Of a DNA stretch of 64,000 nt, positions 49,268-61,566 are shown piece after piece. The stretch comes from Datisca glomerata. Its lineage: Eukaryota > Streptophyta > Magnoliopsida > Cucurbitales > Datiscaceae. The DNA is taken from contig QANY01002420.1 in assembly GCA_003255025.1 (NCBI GenBank), positions 434,001 to 498,000 of the forward strand. Reading direction: 5' to 3'. A model generated the notes under the pieces. That model was not told the DNA's origin. It ran no database searches and saw only the letters and a program-made list of their open reading frames with translations. The position numbers and the translations under genes are program-made. Within the stretch, counting starts at the first letter, position 1; every line of letters starts with the position of its first letter.

Positions 49268-49690
49268 CACCACAGGAAATTCAATTTTTCCTGGCGGTTT
49301 TTTACCCCCAATGCCGGTAGTTATAACCGTTGGCTATCTCGCCGCCAGAAAGGAGCTATTTTGGATGTATGTACCTGCCGGAGTACCATTGTCGACGGTC
49401 AATAAGCACCAGAAAGACCAACAAAAGAACTTTTGTTGGCAATTAGCAACCACCGGCAAAGTAATTCAAACATTATCTGGTGGTTCGTAACTGCCAGCAA
49501 AGACTCAGGTTCATCTTACCCGCGTAGTTTCTAACCGTCGGGAAAGACTCATGTTTATCTTTGCCAGCGGTTTGAAACCTCTGAGAAATATCATTTTTCC
49601 AGCCTCTATATCGGCGGTTTTAACAGTCAGTATAGAGTAATTTCCATCATATTGGACTTGTTTTGGTCGTATGCCAGAAATTTACTTGCA
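49268..49690 (+). mobile_element. Decayed CACTA-type left end
   Basis: CACCACAGGAAATT resembles the CACTACAAGAAATT terminus of plant CACTA elements. It is followed by 400 bp of short inverted units ('tggcggtt...aaccgccagaaa', 'ccggcaaag'). The matching right end is not in this window, so this is either a fragment or an element cut by the viral insertion at about 50118. Confidence 0.45.
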
Positions 49691-50117
49691 CACATCCAGA
49701 ACACTCACAACAGTATTAACAAGATTCTCAATTAATAAAACATCTATTTTTCATCAATTTTCCATTACACTATGACAATTAAAATAAAAGAAGGTAATGA
49801 AGTTAATTGAGTAATACAAATATTATATCTAATATACCATTACAAGTTAGATGAACAAAAAATTGAGCTTTCAAAATGAATAGACAAAACCACCAATATC
49901 AAGCCTCTTTAAATTCCTAACAATAAAAAATATGAACCTATTTAAGGCGTGAATCATAAACAAAATAAAATTTAAGAAAAAAACAAGTATTTCATTTACC
50001 TAGTTTTTCTAGCATCTTTCAATCAGAGTTGTTTTCTCGATGTATGGCTTTCAGCTTGTTAATTTCATCAAACATCAAGTTAATTAAGATGCCATCATTG
50101 AATTCTTTTTTTGGATG
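49691..50117. other. AT-rich DNA before the viral locus
   Basis: No gene or repeat recognised. It ends at the point where similarity to the pararetrovirus begins. Confidence 0.4.
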
Positions 50118-50413
50118 ATCCATTAATAATGATCAAGATCTTAGGATTCAACAATTAGAATAATAATTAAAAAGTTTAAAAATTAAAAATTTAAGACTTA
50201 AAGCCATAGCCACAGGTTCTCAAGTTAGTCGGCCAGTCTTTGATAATAAGTCTGAACAATCTAAAGAAATTGAAGCACCCACTGAATTGGATTTCCAAGG
50301 AAACCTTCATCATGTTAATCCTCAACTCTTAGTCCTAAAGATAGGTAACCTGAGTCAAGAATATAAACCAGATTGCAAAAGGATAACTTAACACAATGAT
50401 GACCTAATTAATC

Positions 50414-51753
50414 TTGATAGATGCAATAGGTTTAGAGGAAAATGTAATATGGACCAAAGGAGAATCATATGTGTTGAACGAAAGGCATTCATGCAAGATT
50501 TTAGAGCTGATATGTTTTTTCTCTGATTATGTCGAGGATATTTATGAGAAAAATATCAAAATAATTTCAAAATATAAATGGGTCAAGAAAGACTCTAGTA
50601 TAGCGTCTACTAGTTATCCTCCTCCTGAGAAAATTATGATTAATCATAAAAATTCTCTAATCACTTCTTCTCCTTTCAGGATTGCAAAGGAAGAAGAACC
50701 AAATAAAAAAGTAGTTAAACAACTCAATTACACCAATCAAATTTTAATTATAATAGGTAAACAATTAGACAAAATTGAAAATAAGGTTGATGATCTTCAT
50801 GAACCTAAAACCAATGATGCGCTTAAAGAAAAATATTTAATAAATCTTTTATATAAACCCACTTTGAATATTCTTCCCATTAATAAATAGATTCGTAAAA
50901 TGCTTCAAGAATTGAAGAACAAATCAGTAGAATCATCTTCTTCTGTTAAGGTTATTAACCAAGGCAGTAGTTCTGACTCAGATAGCCATAGGACCAAATC
51001 CTCCTATGATCATCTACAGTCCATGACTATTCAAAATTGAACCATATTGAAAATACATGTAAAAATTTAGAATTAAACAAATTAGAAAGAAAATGGCATA
51101 AGAAACCTATGCCTCTTGATATATAAATTACTGAATCTTCTTTCGTTAATCAATTTTCTGTATCTGCAGAGAAATTGTACGAGTGGAATATTGACAAACT
51201 TTCGGAGCAGGAAGTTCTCAATAAATTGTATCATATGACGATGGTAGCCAACAGCTACATCACCACTCACAATCTACCTCATATTAAGGTAATCCAACTC
51301 TTAGTCACAGGATTCACTGGAATGCCTCATTCTTAGTGGGAAAAATATCTCACAGAAGAATCCAAAAATTTCATCCTTTCAGCAGTTAAGATTGATGCTG
51401 AAGGAACTCCAATTATTGGTGAAGATCATGAAACAATGCTTGATGCCATCAGTACACCTCTTTACACAATAATTGAACACTTCATTGGAACGCCAAGTAA
51501 TACCACTATGTGTATCAATGATCAATTAACCAATCTTATGTGTCATACCCTAACTGATTTCAACTGGTACAAAAATATATTTTTGTCTTGGTTAATGACA
51601 AGGGATGATAGTAATCAACCCTTTTGGAAAGAAAATTTCATTAATGGATTACCTAATTTATTCGCACATAAAATTAGAACAATCATTAGTAATGACCAAG
51701 GAAATATAAACTATAATAGTCTTACCTATGGTACAATAATTACTACTATATGA
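50414..51753 (+). pseudogene. Viral coat-protein region, segment B
   Basis: Open stretches at 50414-50890 and 51436-51753, plus shorter ones between, match the coat region of segments A and C: 'SDYVEDIYEKNIKIISKYKW', then a Lys/Glu-rich part, then 'THKIRTI'-like sequence. It is broken by several stops and frameshifts (for example near 50890, 51125 and 51335). The region lies N-terminal to the zinc knuckle, as in caulimovirid capsid proteins. Confidence 0.75.
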
Positions 51754-52065
51754 AAAGAAGGTTTAAAATGTGTATTGATATGAAAATTAATAAACAAATC
51801 AAAAAATAACATAAAACTACCAAATATGAATTAGACAATTTTGTCAGCAATATGGTTTACCCGCTATTGCTCCTTCTAAAAAAAATAAAAAAAATCACAT
51901 TTAAACCCTAGGAGGACCCATAAGCCTTCTAGGAAAATCTACCACAAAGATAAAAGTTTTGATCAATACTTTTCCAAAAATAAAAAATTTGATAAACATT
52001 TCTCCAAGAATAAAAATTATTCTAGAAGAAAACCCAATAAAAGATTTGACAAAAGTAAAATTAAG

Positions 52066-52107
52066 TTTCTTAAATGTGGTCAGAATGGTCATTTTTTCAA
52101 CACTTGT
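52066..52107 (+). pseudogene. Viral CCHC zinc knuckle, segment B, first Cys lost
   Basis: The knuckle pattern C-x2-C-x4-H-x4-C is present except that the first Cys codon reads Phe (ttt). Basic residues surround it. In caulimovirids this motif of the capsid protein binds the pregenomic RNA. Confidence 0.8.
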
Positions 52108-52805
52108 CAAGTTAAAAATAAAATCAATCAGTTAAAATTTTTTGAAGAAGATAAACAAGAATTGTTTAGAATCTTAGAAACAATAGATTATTATGAGAGT
52201 AATAGTGAAGATTTAGGAGAATTTGAATCTCCTGAATCCTCAAGTTCTGATAGTGATTCTCCTAACATCTCAATGGGGTGCAGGAATAGTTGTTGTCAAA
52301 ATATTAATGTCTTAAACAAAAATGAGGAACAAGAAAACCTTTTGTTAGACTTAATTAGCAAAATTGAAAATCTAGAATTAAAAAAGGAATATCTATAAAG
52401 TCTTAAGAAAGTAATCTAGAAGGAAGAAAATTTTAAATCTAATAATAATAATAATATTGCAAGCCTTTCACAAACCTTAGAAAATTTCAATAAAAGTTAA
52501 GGGAAAAGAAAAGGAAGTTACTCTATAAGAACTTCAGAAGGAAATTAAAAATATTAAAAGTGAAATAAGAGAATTAAGAGATTCTAATACATAAATAATC
52601 AAAGAGTTAAACCTTTTGAAAATAGAGAATTTAATTGATAAATAAGAATCTAGTGAATGTAGTAAATTACTAATTCCTAATAATGAGGTTGAAGAACCTA
52701 TTGCCGACAATCAGGACAATGATAACCTTATCCAAACTCTCAATCATGTCAAAATAAAAAAATGGCACATAATGGTCAGAACAATTATTCAAGAATTTTG
52801 ATTTC

Positions 52806-53209
52806 TCCACAATGCCTCTTGTTGATTCAGGAGCAGATTGAATTGTATGCAGGAAGGACTCGTTCTTACCAAGTACTTCAAGAAGATGAGGAAATCTTTG
52901 TCTTCTGCAAATGGTACTTGGTTGCATATCAATTATGAAATCTTCAAAGTCCATATTTACCAAGACGATGTATGTTTCAGAGCCTCGTTTGTCTCAGTAA
53001 AAAATATGACTGATAAAATAATTTTAGGTTTACCGTTTACTTCTCTATTATATTCGTTTACAATGGAGTATGATAGGATAAATACCTATGTCATGAATAA
53101 ACCTATAAAATTAAAAAAAATTTCTTTTTCTCACAGTGAAAAGTTAAAAGCTTTAAAAGAAAAATCAATTTCCAATTTCATAAATCTAATTTCTTGTAAA
53201 GAAAAATAA
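52806..53209 (+). pseudogene. Viral aspartic protease region, segment B
   Basis: The active-site triad DSG is encoded at 52824-52832. A one-base deletion follows a few codons later, with a stop at 52839-52841, and the frame resumes as the open stretch to 53209 ('NCMQEGLVLTKYF'). This is the pepsin-like retroviral protease that cleaves the polyprotein, between capsid and reverse transcriptase. Confidence 0.8.
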
Positions 53210-54156
53210 TTGTGTTTCTTACAGGATGAATTGAAATTCAAGAGAATTGAAGAACAACTTCAAAGTCCTGCCCTTCAAAACAAAATTAAAATATATGAAC
53301 AAAAAATATGTAAAGAATTATGTTCTGATATGCCTAATTTTTTCTGGCACAAGAAGCAAGATACTGTCAGTCTACCCTACGTTAAGGGATTTGATGAGAA
53401 AAATATCCCAACAAAGGTACAGCCAATTCAGATGAATTCTGAAATGCTTGAGTTCTGTAAAAAGGAAATTGTAGAACTTCTCAACAAAAATATCATTAGA
53501 AGGAGCGAGTCTCATTGGTCATGCTCGGCCTTTTACGTCCAAAAGGCCAGTGAGATTGAACGAGGAGTTCCACGTTTAGTAATCAATTATAAGCCTCTTA
53601 ATAACGTTTTTGAATGAATAAGATATACAATACCAAAACAGGGATTTGACAAATAGGCTTGGAGATGCATTGGTATTCTCTAAATTTGACATGAAATCAG
53701 GATTTCGGTAAATCCAGATAAATGAAAATGAAAAATATAAAACTGGATTTGCAACTCCATTTGGCCATTACGAGTGGAATGTAATGCCTTTTGGTCTTAA
53801 GAATGCTCCCGGTGAATTTCAGAATATAATGAATGAGATCTTTAATCAATTTAATCATTTCTCAATTATTTTCATTGATGTTGTACTCATTTTCTAAGAC
53901 TATAGAGCAACATTGGAGACATCTTGAATCATTTGCTAGGATAATAAAACAAAATGGTTTAGTTATCTCAGCAAGTAAAATTAGATTGTTTCAATCTAAT
54001 ATCAGATTCCTAGGATTTGAAATATATCATTCTATAATTAAACTAATTGATAGGGTAATACAACTTACTGACAAATTTTCTAATGAAATCCTACATAAAA
54101 CACAGTTGCAAAGATTTCTAGGATCTTTTACATATCTGACTTTTACAATAAATTAA
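53210..54156 (+). pseudogene. Viral reverse transcriptase, segment B
   Basis: Open stretches 53210-53617 and 53833-54156 with broken sequence between cover the fingers and palm: 'IIRRSESHWSCSAFYVQK', 'RLVINYKPLN', 'FSKFDMKSGF', 'WNVMPFGLKNAP' and 'FLGFEIYHS'. The catalytic YxDD box at 53871-53882 reads FIDV, so the second Asp is lost. Stops and frameshifts near 53617 and 53650-53830 add to the inactivation. Confidence 0.88.
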
Positions 54157-54711
54157 GAATTGACTGTAAGCCTCTATTTGACAGGCTTAAGAAGAATCCT
54201 CCCTCATGGACAAATGTCCATACTGATTTGATCAAATGAATTAAGACTCATGTTAAGACACTACCTTGTCTAGGCATCCCTACTAATAATTCTTTTAAAT
54301 TTGTCCAGACCGATGCCTCTGAAATAGGTCATGGAGGTATTTTGTTACAAAAAAATCACTCTAGAGTCACCTGAACAGATTGTTAGGTTCACATCTGGAA
54401 CTTGGACTCAATCCCAAGTTAATTATAGTACGATTAAAAAAGAAATTTTGTCTGTCATTTTATGCATACAAAAATTTGAGGATGACTTGTTAAATAAAAA
54501 ATTCCTTTTAAAAATTGACTGTAAATCTGCGACACATGTTTTAGAGAAAGTTGTTAAAAATATTGCTTCAAAATAAATTTTTGCTAGATGGCAGTCCATA
54601 CTTAGTACTTTTTATTTTAATATTAAATTCATTAAAGGTATTGATAACTTAGTTCCTAACTTCTTGACCCGTGAATTTTTACAGGGACAACAAGATCAAG
54701 ATGGGGTCTAG
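54157..54711 (+). pseudogene. Viral RNase H region, segment B
   Basis: 'VQTDASEIGHGGILLQ' (first catalytic Asp), 'TIKKEILSV' (Glu), 'LKIDCKSA' (Asp) and the closing 'KGIDNLVPNFLTREF' are all recognisable in order. A frameshift after the first motif (about 54345) moves the frame to the open stretch 54331-54576, and a stop follows near 54576. It degrades the RNA strand during reverse transcription. Confidence 0.85.
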
Positions 54712-55250
54712 GCTTCAAGCCTCAAAGATGACAATTAAAGGGGATCATCGACTCCACAATTAGCCCTTGTGGCCCAAATCAAAGAGGAGCTTTCTGCTCT
54801 GAAAAATACCCAAATGACAATACTATAGTCCATCAAGCCCAGCTACCAATCTGTTCTAGGAAACCAATTTAACCCATTTGCAGTCTCCAAGCCTTTTGAC
54901 CCACAATTGGTCATCAACATACCAATCACCAATTACAAAAGGTCTTCTCCTTATCACAAGAAGACCCCCAGTAAAAATATGCCTTACATAGAACCTCCAT
55001 TTGCTAATCTAAAAAGCTCAATTGAGATAGTGAAAGCTCATTTTCTTCCTGATTCTCATTTTATCCCTGGACATAAAGATAAAACCCTCAGTTTTTACAT
55101 AGATATTCTCTTAGAGACAAAATCAATAAATATCAAACTAATAAATAGTTCAGAAGGAAAGATCATTTATCATTTCGTCTACATTCTAAAAATAATAACC
55201 ACGGAGATCCATCCTTCAGGGTTAAAACCCCTTCTAAATAAAAATTAATA
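54712..55250 (+). pseudogene. Viral second frame downstream of RNase H
   Basis: After RNase H comes a separate coding region, partly open (54907-55248), with 'ALVAQIKEELSALKNTQM' and then a stretch with 'FLPDSHFIPGHKDKT'. An additional protein of unknown function downstream of the polyprotein is a feature of florendoviruses; I cannot confirm identity here. It has several stops. A further short frame at 55402-55629 continues the similarity to virus-like coding sequence. Confidence 0.55.
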
Positions 55251-56436
55251 CAACTATTTTGACTATATTGATGCTTGCAAATAATTTTCTTGTATCAAAA
55301 TAGTGAATTTTCTCACTCTTGATTTTTGAACTTTGATAAGAATTTCAAAGCCAATTTGCTAAAATGATTTTGAAGATGGTGGTCAATCCACGGCCATATC
55401 TTTGAAATTTTTCCAATTGAATTACAACAGAAGTTTAAATTATTTTTTAAAATTATTTAAACCCTCAACAATTGAGGATCATTTTTCCCTAATAATTTAT
55501 TTCATAAATAAATATAAAATTTCATGGATCCTAAAGTGGCAGTATGCTATCGAAGATGAAATCCTCACCAGACAATATTACGTTAAATGGTGGGACAAGT
55601 TCGGTACTCTAAAAATATATGCTGCCTAAATGATGAGTCTACAAAAACTCACCGAAAATTGAAATTACTCAAACCACCTCCAATGGCTCCCTTAAAAATT
55701 AAGGAGCCTGACAGCCAGACTCCACAAGTAAACCAATATGAATAATCAAATTCTTCCCAAGAATCAAAGCCTACGTCAAAACATTCCCTAAAAGAAAAGA
55801 CCAAGGCTACAAAGTCAAAAGTAAAGCTGGAGTTAATATAAAGGATGCTCCTTCTTCTTGAAGACAATACAGATTCTGACTCTGAGTCCTCACTAGAGTC
55901 GAATCATCTAATTAAAAATAACAAACGCAATCGTCCAAAACTCCATCTCAACAATTGAAGGGAAAATCACATGCTCGCACTCTCCCCCAGTGGGCCCATA
56001 ATCCCTTTCAGGATTCACAAGACATGTTCGACAGTGTGAATCTCAATAGTGAGGAATAGAAGAAAATAATTCACTTTTTGCAAAATGACAATAAATGGGA
56101 TCAAATAATTTGAAAATATGTTATGTAAGACCAGAGCACAATGCAAGGATCAATAATAGTATCTCCACCAGAATGAAGCAAGGATCAATAATAGTATCTC
56201 CACCAGAATGAAGAAACGACCAAGACATGAAGACCAAAATAGCAATTATCAAATATCTATATAATTTTTCGTTCTATAATAATTGTACTAGTTTTCAAAG
56301 AATTAAGCAACTATTCATGTTTTTACTGTTCTTAGTCAAAAGTAGGCAAAAGTAAAAATGAGAAATATTTTTACTTTTGTAGAATATAATAGTTCAGGTA
56401 AGTGATGGGTTTTCGGTGAACTCCACTTTTCTTGGT

Positions 56437-56444
56437 TATAAATA
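56437..56444 (+). promoter_or_regulatory. TATA box of viral pregenomic RNA promoter
   Basis: TATAAATA preceded by a GT-rich stretch and followed by 'ggtagccctctctattttg'. The position, between the end of the coding region and the leader, fits the pregenomic RNA promoter of a pararetrovirus. About 290 bp and 480 bp downstream lie two primer-binding sites. Confidence 0.65.
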
Positions 56445-56724
56445 GGTAGCCCTCTCTATTTTGTTCCTCAAAACTTGTTTTCAACTCTTAACTATTTAAG
56501 AGCAAAACTAGTTTTTGAGAACAAAGTTTTCTTCCTCTCTCTTCTGTAAATCTTTCTTCTTTTTTTCAACATTAAATAGTGAGCGGGAGCATTATTTAAC
56601 TGTTGCCTATAATTTCACCGTTTGTGTAAGTTTTTAATCTTACACCTCAATACAGTTTACTATTTTTGTGTAATTCTTACATCTTAATACCTCCTCTACA
56701 TATTATACTTCATTTCGCATCATT

Positions 56725-56735
56725 TGGTATCAAAG
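56725..56735 (+). promoter_or_regulatory. Duplicate primer-binding site
   Basis: TGGTATCAAAG followed by 'cctggtgggga' is a diverged second copy of the site at 56920, 195 bp upstream of it. Confidence 0.6.
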
Positions 56736-56919
56736 CCTGGTGGGGAGAAGTACTGTTTATTTTCTCCTCTTTTGTATTTTAAGATGTAAGATTAAATAGA
56801 AGAAATCTTATACTTTGCCCTACAAAAGCTTAAGTAAACAGTTCTAAAAAACTTAAGTAATCTTACATCTTAATACCCAGTCTTTATTTGCTTTATAATT
56901 ATTCATGACTATGTACTTT

Positions 56920-56933
56920 TGGTATCAGAGCCA
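56920..56933 (+). promoter_or_regulatory. Viral tRNA-Met primer-binding site
   Basis: TGGTATCAGAGCCA is exactly complementary to the 3' end of plant initiator tRNA-Met and marks the start of minus-strand synthesis; it conventionally marks position 1 of caulimovirid genomes. Confidence 0.85.
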
Positions 56934-57350
56934 AGCCTGGTGAGGATAAGTATTGTTTACTTAATATCTGCTTAATTAATTTGTTCACCGCCTGTTATGG
57001 CTGATTTTTGTTATTATTTTTTATCAATTGCTTATATGAATAATTGCTTATATTTAATCTCACTCTCCGCCCAAGTGGCTGGTTATTTTATAATTGATTA
57101 TTTCTCTATAATATTTATTTATCTAATATGTGAATATGTTTTATTAGAGGCTGACGTATCAGCTTCTATTTGATTAGCTTCAGGCACCATAATAAGACCT
57201 TTTAGAGATGTAAATCCCGAGGGTATGGTGGTTGTAGGGGAAAAGTGGCAAAGAGAGAACCTAGTAGGAGGATGTAGAAGTCACAACAGATTAGTAATCA
57301 AAATACAGTATGAAATTTTCAATCATAAGAATAATTTAGTTAATTAAGTC

Positions 57351-58298
57351 ATGAGTAGATTATTTAGAAGTAATTCTTCAAGTAGCAATAGGTCTATAAT
57401 AACTTCAATCCCTCACAAACAATTTGAATTAGTAGATGATCAAGTATATCATAGGGTATGCAATATATCCAAAATCTCTAATAAAAATATTTACAAATCA
57501 ACATGGTCTGTTGCTTCCTTCAAGCCTCAGCATCATGTAAAAATAATTAAAAAAATACATGCTCTTGGGAAAGAGCATGAGACTTGTCAATTACTTTCTT
57601 CTAATGTAATTAAACATCACATTGAAGAATGATATTATTTTCTCCACTTTGGTTTAATCCAGATAGGAGTTAAACCACTCATAAGGAGAGGCCTAAATAC
57701 CTCTATCTTGTTAGCCTTATGAGATGCAAGATTCATAAATTTTAATGATAGTATTTTAGGACTAATTGAATCCTCACTTTGTAATGGATCAATCCACTTT
57801 GATTGTTTCTCAGATTTGTCTATCAGTTTAGCTGACCCTCATATTTTAAAATCTTTAACTTCAAATATTAAAACTAGTGGTTACCAAGTCCTAAAAAGCA
57901 TTTTACCCCTAGCTTTAATCTTTAGAATTCATTATAAAGCTACTAAGACTAATATGAATTTCCAAGCCATTAATAGGAGTCCAAAGAATCAAACCCTATT
58001 GATCCAATCTAGCCAAAGCAATGTCAATATTAGAGTTCCTAAAATAATTAGGTGGTCTGATATTACTTTACCCACAAATTGGTTTTTAACCAATGAAAGT
58101 CAACCTACTCCAATTCAAAGACCAATTGAAAACATAGATTACGTCCAACAGTACATGGACGGTACTGTTAAAATTAACTTTCAATCATCTTTCAGTTCTA
58201 ATCCTCAGATTAGGGAGTATAGCCAGTCTAGTACCCCTAGGAATCCTTTTCTTGATCATCCATTAATAATGATCAAGATCTTAGGATTCAACAATTAG
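57351..58298 (+). pseudogene. Viral movement protein, segment C
   Basis: Begins with an ATG and a Ser-rich N terminus, followed by a 30K-type movement-protein core including 'HFGLIQIGVKPL' and 'DITLPTNWFL'. Two in-frame stops (57630-57632 and 57720-57722) break it; the frame then stays open to 58298, where a frameshift separates it from the coat region. Such proteins enlarge plasmodesmata for cell-to-cell spread of plant viruses. In this virus type the domain is the N-terminal part of a polyprotein. Confidence 0.82.
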
Positions 58299-60154
58299 AA
58301 TAAGAATTAAAAAGTTTAAAATTTAAGAATTTAAGACTTAAAGGCATAGCCACAAGTTCTCAAGTTAGTCAGTCAGTCTTTGATAATAAATCTAGACAAC
58401 CTAACGAAATTGAAACACCCATTGAATCAGATTTCCAATAAAACCTTCATCATGTTAATCCCCAACTCTTAGTCCTAAATATAGGTACCTTGATTCAAGA
58501 ATATAAATCAGATTGGGAAAGGATAACCCAACACAATGATGACCTACTCAGTCTTGATAGACGCAGTAGGTTTAGAGAAAAATATAATATGGACCAAAGG
58601 AGAATTATACTTGCTGAATGGAAGGCATTCATGCAAGAATTTAGAGTTCATATGTTTTTATCTGATTATGTCGAGGATATTTACGAGAAAAATATCAAAG
58701 TAATTTCAAAATATAAATGGGCAAGGAAGACTCCAATATAGCCTCTGTCAGTCATCATCCTCCTGAGAAAATTATGATTAATCATAAAAATTCTATAATC
58801 ACTGTTTCTCCTTTCAAGATTGCAAAGGAAGAAGAATTAAATAAAAAAGTAGTTAAACAACTCAATTACACCAATCAAAAACTAATTACAATAGGTAAAC
58901 TATTAGATAAAATTGAAAATAAGGTTGATGATCTTCATGAACCTAAAACTAATGAAACTCTGAAAGAAAAATCTTTAATAAATCTTTTAGATAAAACCAC
59001 TTTGAATATTGTTCCCATTAATAAACAAATTGATAAAATACTTCAAGAATTGAAGAACAAATATGTAGAATCATCTTCTTTAGTTAAGGTTATTAACCAA
59101 GACAATAGTTCTGAGTCAGATAGTCATAGGACCGAATCCTCCTATGAGTCATCCACAGTCCATGACTATTCATAAATTAACAATATTGAAGATACATTTA
59201 GAATTTTAGAATTAAACAAATTAGAAAGAAAATGGCATAAGAAACATATGCCTTCAAATACACAAAGTACTAAATCTTCTTTCGTTAATCAATTTTCTGT
59301 ATCTGTAGAGAAATTATACGAATGGAATATTGACAAACTTTCTAAGCAGGAAATTCTCAATAAATAAAAACATATGGCGATGGTAGCCAACAGCTAAATC
59401 ACCACTCACAATCTGCCTCATACTGAGGTAATCAAACTCTTAGTCATAGGATTCACAGGAATGTTTCGTTCTTGGTGGGAAAAATATCTCACAGAAGAAT
59501 CCAAAAGTTATATCCTTTCAGCAGTTAAGATTGATGCTAAAGGAACCCAAATATTGGTGAAGATCGGGAAACAATGCATGATGCCATCAATACAGTTCTT
59601 TACACAGTACTTGAACATTTCATTAGAACACCAAGTAGTTTCACTATGCATATCCATGATCAAATAACCAATCTTAGGTGTCGTACCCTAAGTGATTTAA
59701 TTTGGTACAAAAATATATTTTTGTCCAGGTGAATGACAAGAGATGATAACAATCAACCCTTTTGAAAAGAAAATTTCATTAATGGATTACCCAATTTATT
59801 TACACACAAAATTAGAACAATCCTTAGTAATGACCATGGAAATATAGACTATAATAGTCTTACCTATGGTGCAAAAAGAAGGTTCAAAATGTGTATTGAT
59901 ATGAAAATTAATAAACATATCAAAAAAGAAAAGAAAATTGCCAAATATGAATTAGGCAATTTACTTTACACGTTATTGCTCCTTCCCAAAGGAATAAAAA
60001 AAAACCCCATTTAAATCCTAAGAGGACCCTACACAAAGATAAAAGTTTTGATCAATACTTTTCTAAAAATAAAAATTTTGATAAACGTTTCTCAAAGAAT
60101 AAAAATTATTCTAGAAGAAAACCCAATAAAAGATTTGACAAAAGTAAAATTAAG
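58299..60154 (+). pseudogene. Viral coat-protein region, segment C
   Basis: Open stretches 58490-58741, 58717-59175 and 59461-59667 cover the region, with 'RRIILAEWKAFMQEFRVHMF' and a Ser-rich acidic part. Broken by frameshifts near 58735 and several stops. It leads into an intact zinc knuckle at 60155-60196. Confidence 0.75.
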
Positions 60155-60196
60155 TGCTTTAAATGTGTCCAGAATGATCATTTTTTCAATACTTGT
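60155..60196 (+). pseudogene. Viral CCHC zinc knuckle, segment C, complete
   Basis: CFKCVQNDHFFNTC fits C-x2-C-x4-H-x4-C with all four metal ligands present. The surrounding frame is open only locally. The protease region that should follow is absent (see 60475-60495). Confidence 0.85.
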
Positions 60197-60474
60197 CAAG
60201 TTAAAAATAAAATCAATCAGTTAAACTTTTTGAAGAAGATAAATAAAAATTGTTTAGAATCCTAGAAACAATAGATTATCATGAGAGTGATAGTGAAAAT
60301 TTAGGAGAATTTAAATCTCCTAAATCCTTTGAATCTGAATCTTCAAGTTCTGACAGTGATTCTCCTAACATCTCAATGGGGTGTAGGGATAGTTATTGTC
60401 AAAAAATTAATGTTTTAAATAAAAATGAGGAATAAGAAAACCTTTTGTTAGACTTCATTAGCAAAATTAAAAAT

Positions 60475-61566
60475 TCATAATCAAAACAGAAATGATGAGG
60501 GAATCTTTATCTTCTACAAATGGTACTCGGATGCATATCAATTATGAAATACCCAAAGTTCATATTTGCCAAGGCGATGTATGTTTCAGAACATCAATTG
60601 TCTTAATAAAAAATATGACTGATAAAATTTTAGGTTTACTATTTATTTCTCTAATATATATGTTTACAATAGAGTATGATGGGATATATACCTATATCAT
60701 GAGTAAACCTATAAAATTCAAATTTCTTTATTTTCCTTATAATGAAAACTTAAAAACTTTAAAAGAAAAATCAATTTCCAATTCTATAAATTTAATTTCT
60801 TGTAAAGAAAAATAATTATGTTTTTATAGGGTGAATTAAAATTTAAGTAAATTGAAGAATAACTTCAAAGTCTTGCCTTTAAAAACAAAACTAAAATATC
60901 TAAACAAAAAATCTATAAAGAATTATGTGCTGATATTCCTAATGCTTTCTGGATCAGGAAGCAACATATTGTCAGTCTTCCCCACGTTAAGGGATTTGAT
61001 GAAAAAAATATCCCAACAAAAAAAGGCCAACTTAGATAAATTTTAAAATGCTTGAGTTCTGTAAAAAGGAAATTGCAGAACTTCTCAACAAAAATATCAT
61101 TAGAATGAGCAAGTCTCATTGGTCCTGCTCGGCCTTTTATGCCCAAAAGGCCAGTGAGGTTGAATGAGGAGTTCTTCATTTAGTAATCAATTATAAGCCC
61201 CTTAATAACGTTTTAGAATGGATAAGATGTCAAATATCAAACAAAAGGAATTTGATAAATAGGCTTGGAGATGCAGTGGTATTCTCTAAATTTGACATGA
61301 AATCTGGATTTTGGCAAATCTAGATAAAAGAAATGACAAATATAAAACTGCATTTGTAACTCCATTTCGTCATTACAAGTGGAATGTAATGCATTTGGGT
61401 CTTAAAAATGCTCCCAGTGAATTTCATAATATAGTGAATGAGATCTTTAATCAATTTAATGATTTCTTAATTATTTACGTTGATGATGTGCTCATTTTCT
61501 CTACAACTATAGAGCAACATTGGAGACATCTTGAATCATTTTCTAGGGTAATAAAACAAAATGTGT
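60475..61566 (+). pseudogene. Viral protease remnant and reverse transcriptase, segment C
   Basis: Relative to segment B, about 490 bp are missing at 60475-60495, removing the protease active site. Downstream, reverse-transcriptase sequence matches segment B: open stretches at 60492-60815, 60852-61046 and 61311-61571. The catalytic box at 61476-61487 reads YVDD and is intact, unlike segment B. Stops are frequent before it. At 61566 the sequence switches abruptly to coat-region sequence. Confidence 0.85.

Larger units (their letters stand above)
50118..56300 (+). mobile_element. Endogenous pararetrovirus, segment B (coat region to genome end)
   Basis: Caulimoviridae DNA of the petuvirus/florendovirus type. 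In order it holds the coat-protein region, CCHC knuckle, protease, reverse transcriptase, RNase H, a downstream second frame and non-coding sequence running into the leader of the next copy. It begins abruptly at the point equal to 58256 of segment C, without the movement protein. Since it passes directly into the leader and movement protein of segment C, the two form a head-to-tail array. Every frame carries stops or frameshifts, so this is an old, inactive integration. Viral segments are AT-rich like the surrounding DNA. Confidence 0.85.
56301..57350 (+). other. Viral intergenic region and leader, junction of B and C
   Basis: Contains the TATA box, several short inverted repeats of 'gtgtaag...cttacac' that could fold in the RNA leader, and two primer-binding-site copies. 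The equal region occurs at 28719-29332 and, inverted, at 62760-63302. No gene. Confidence 0.7.

Noticed and set aside
56920..56933. TGGTATCAGAGC as part of a tRNA gene
   Set aside because: Only the complement of the tRNA 3' end is present; there is no cloverleaf. It is a primer-binding site.
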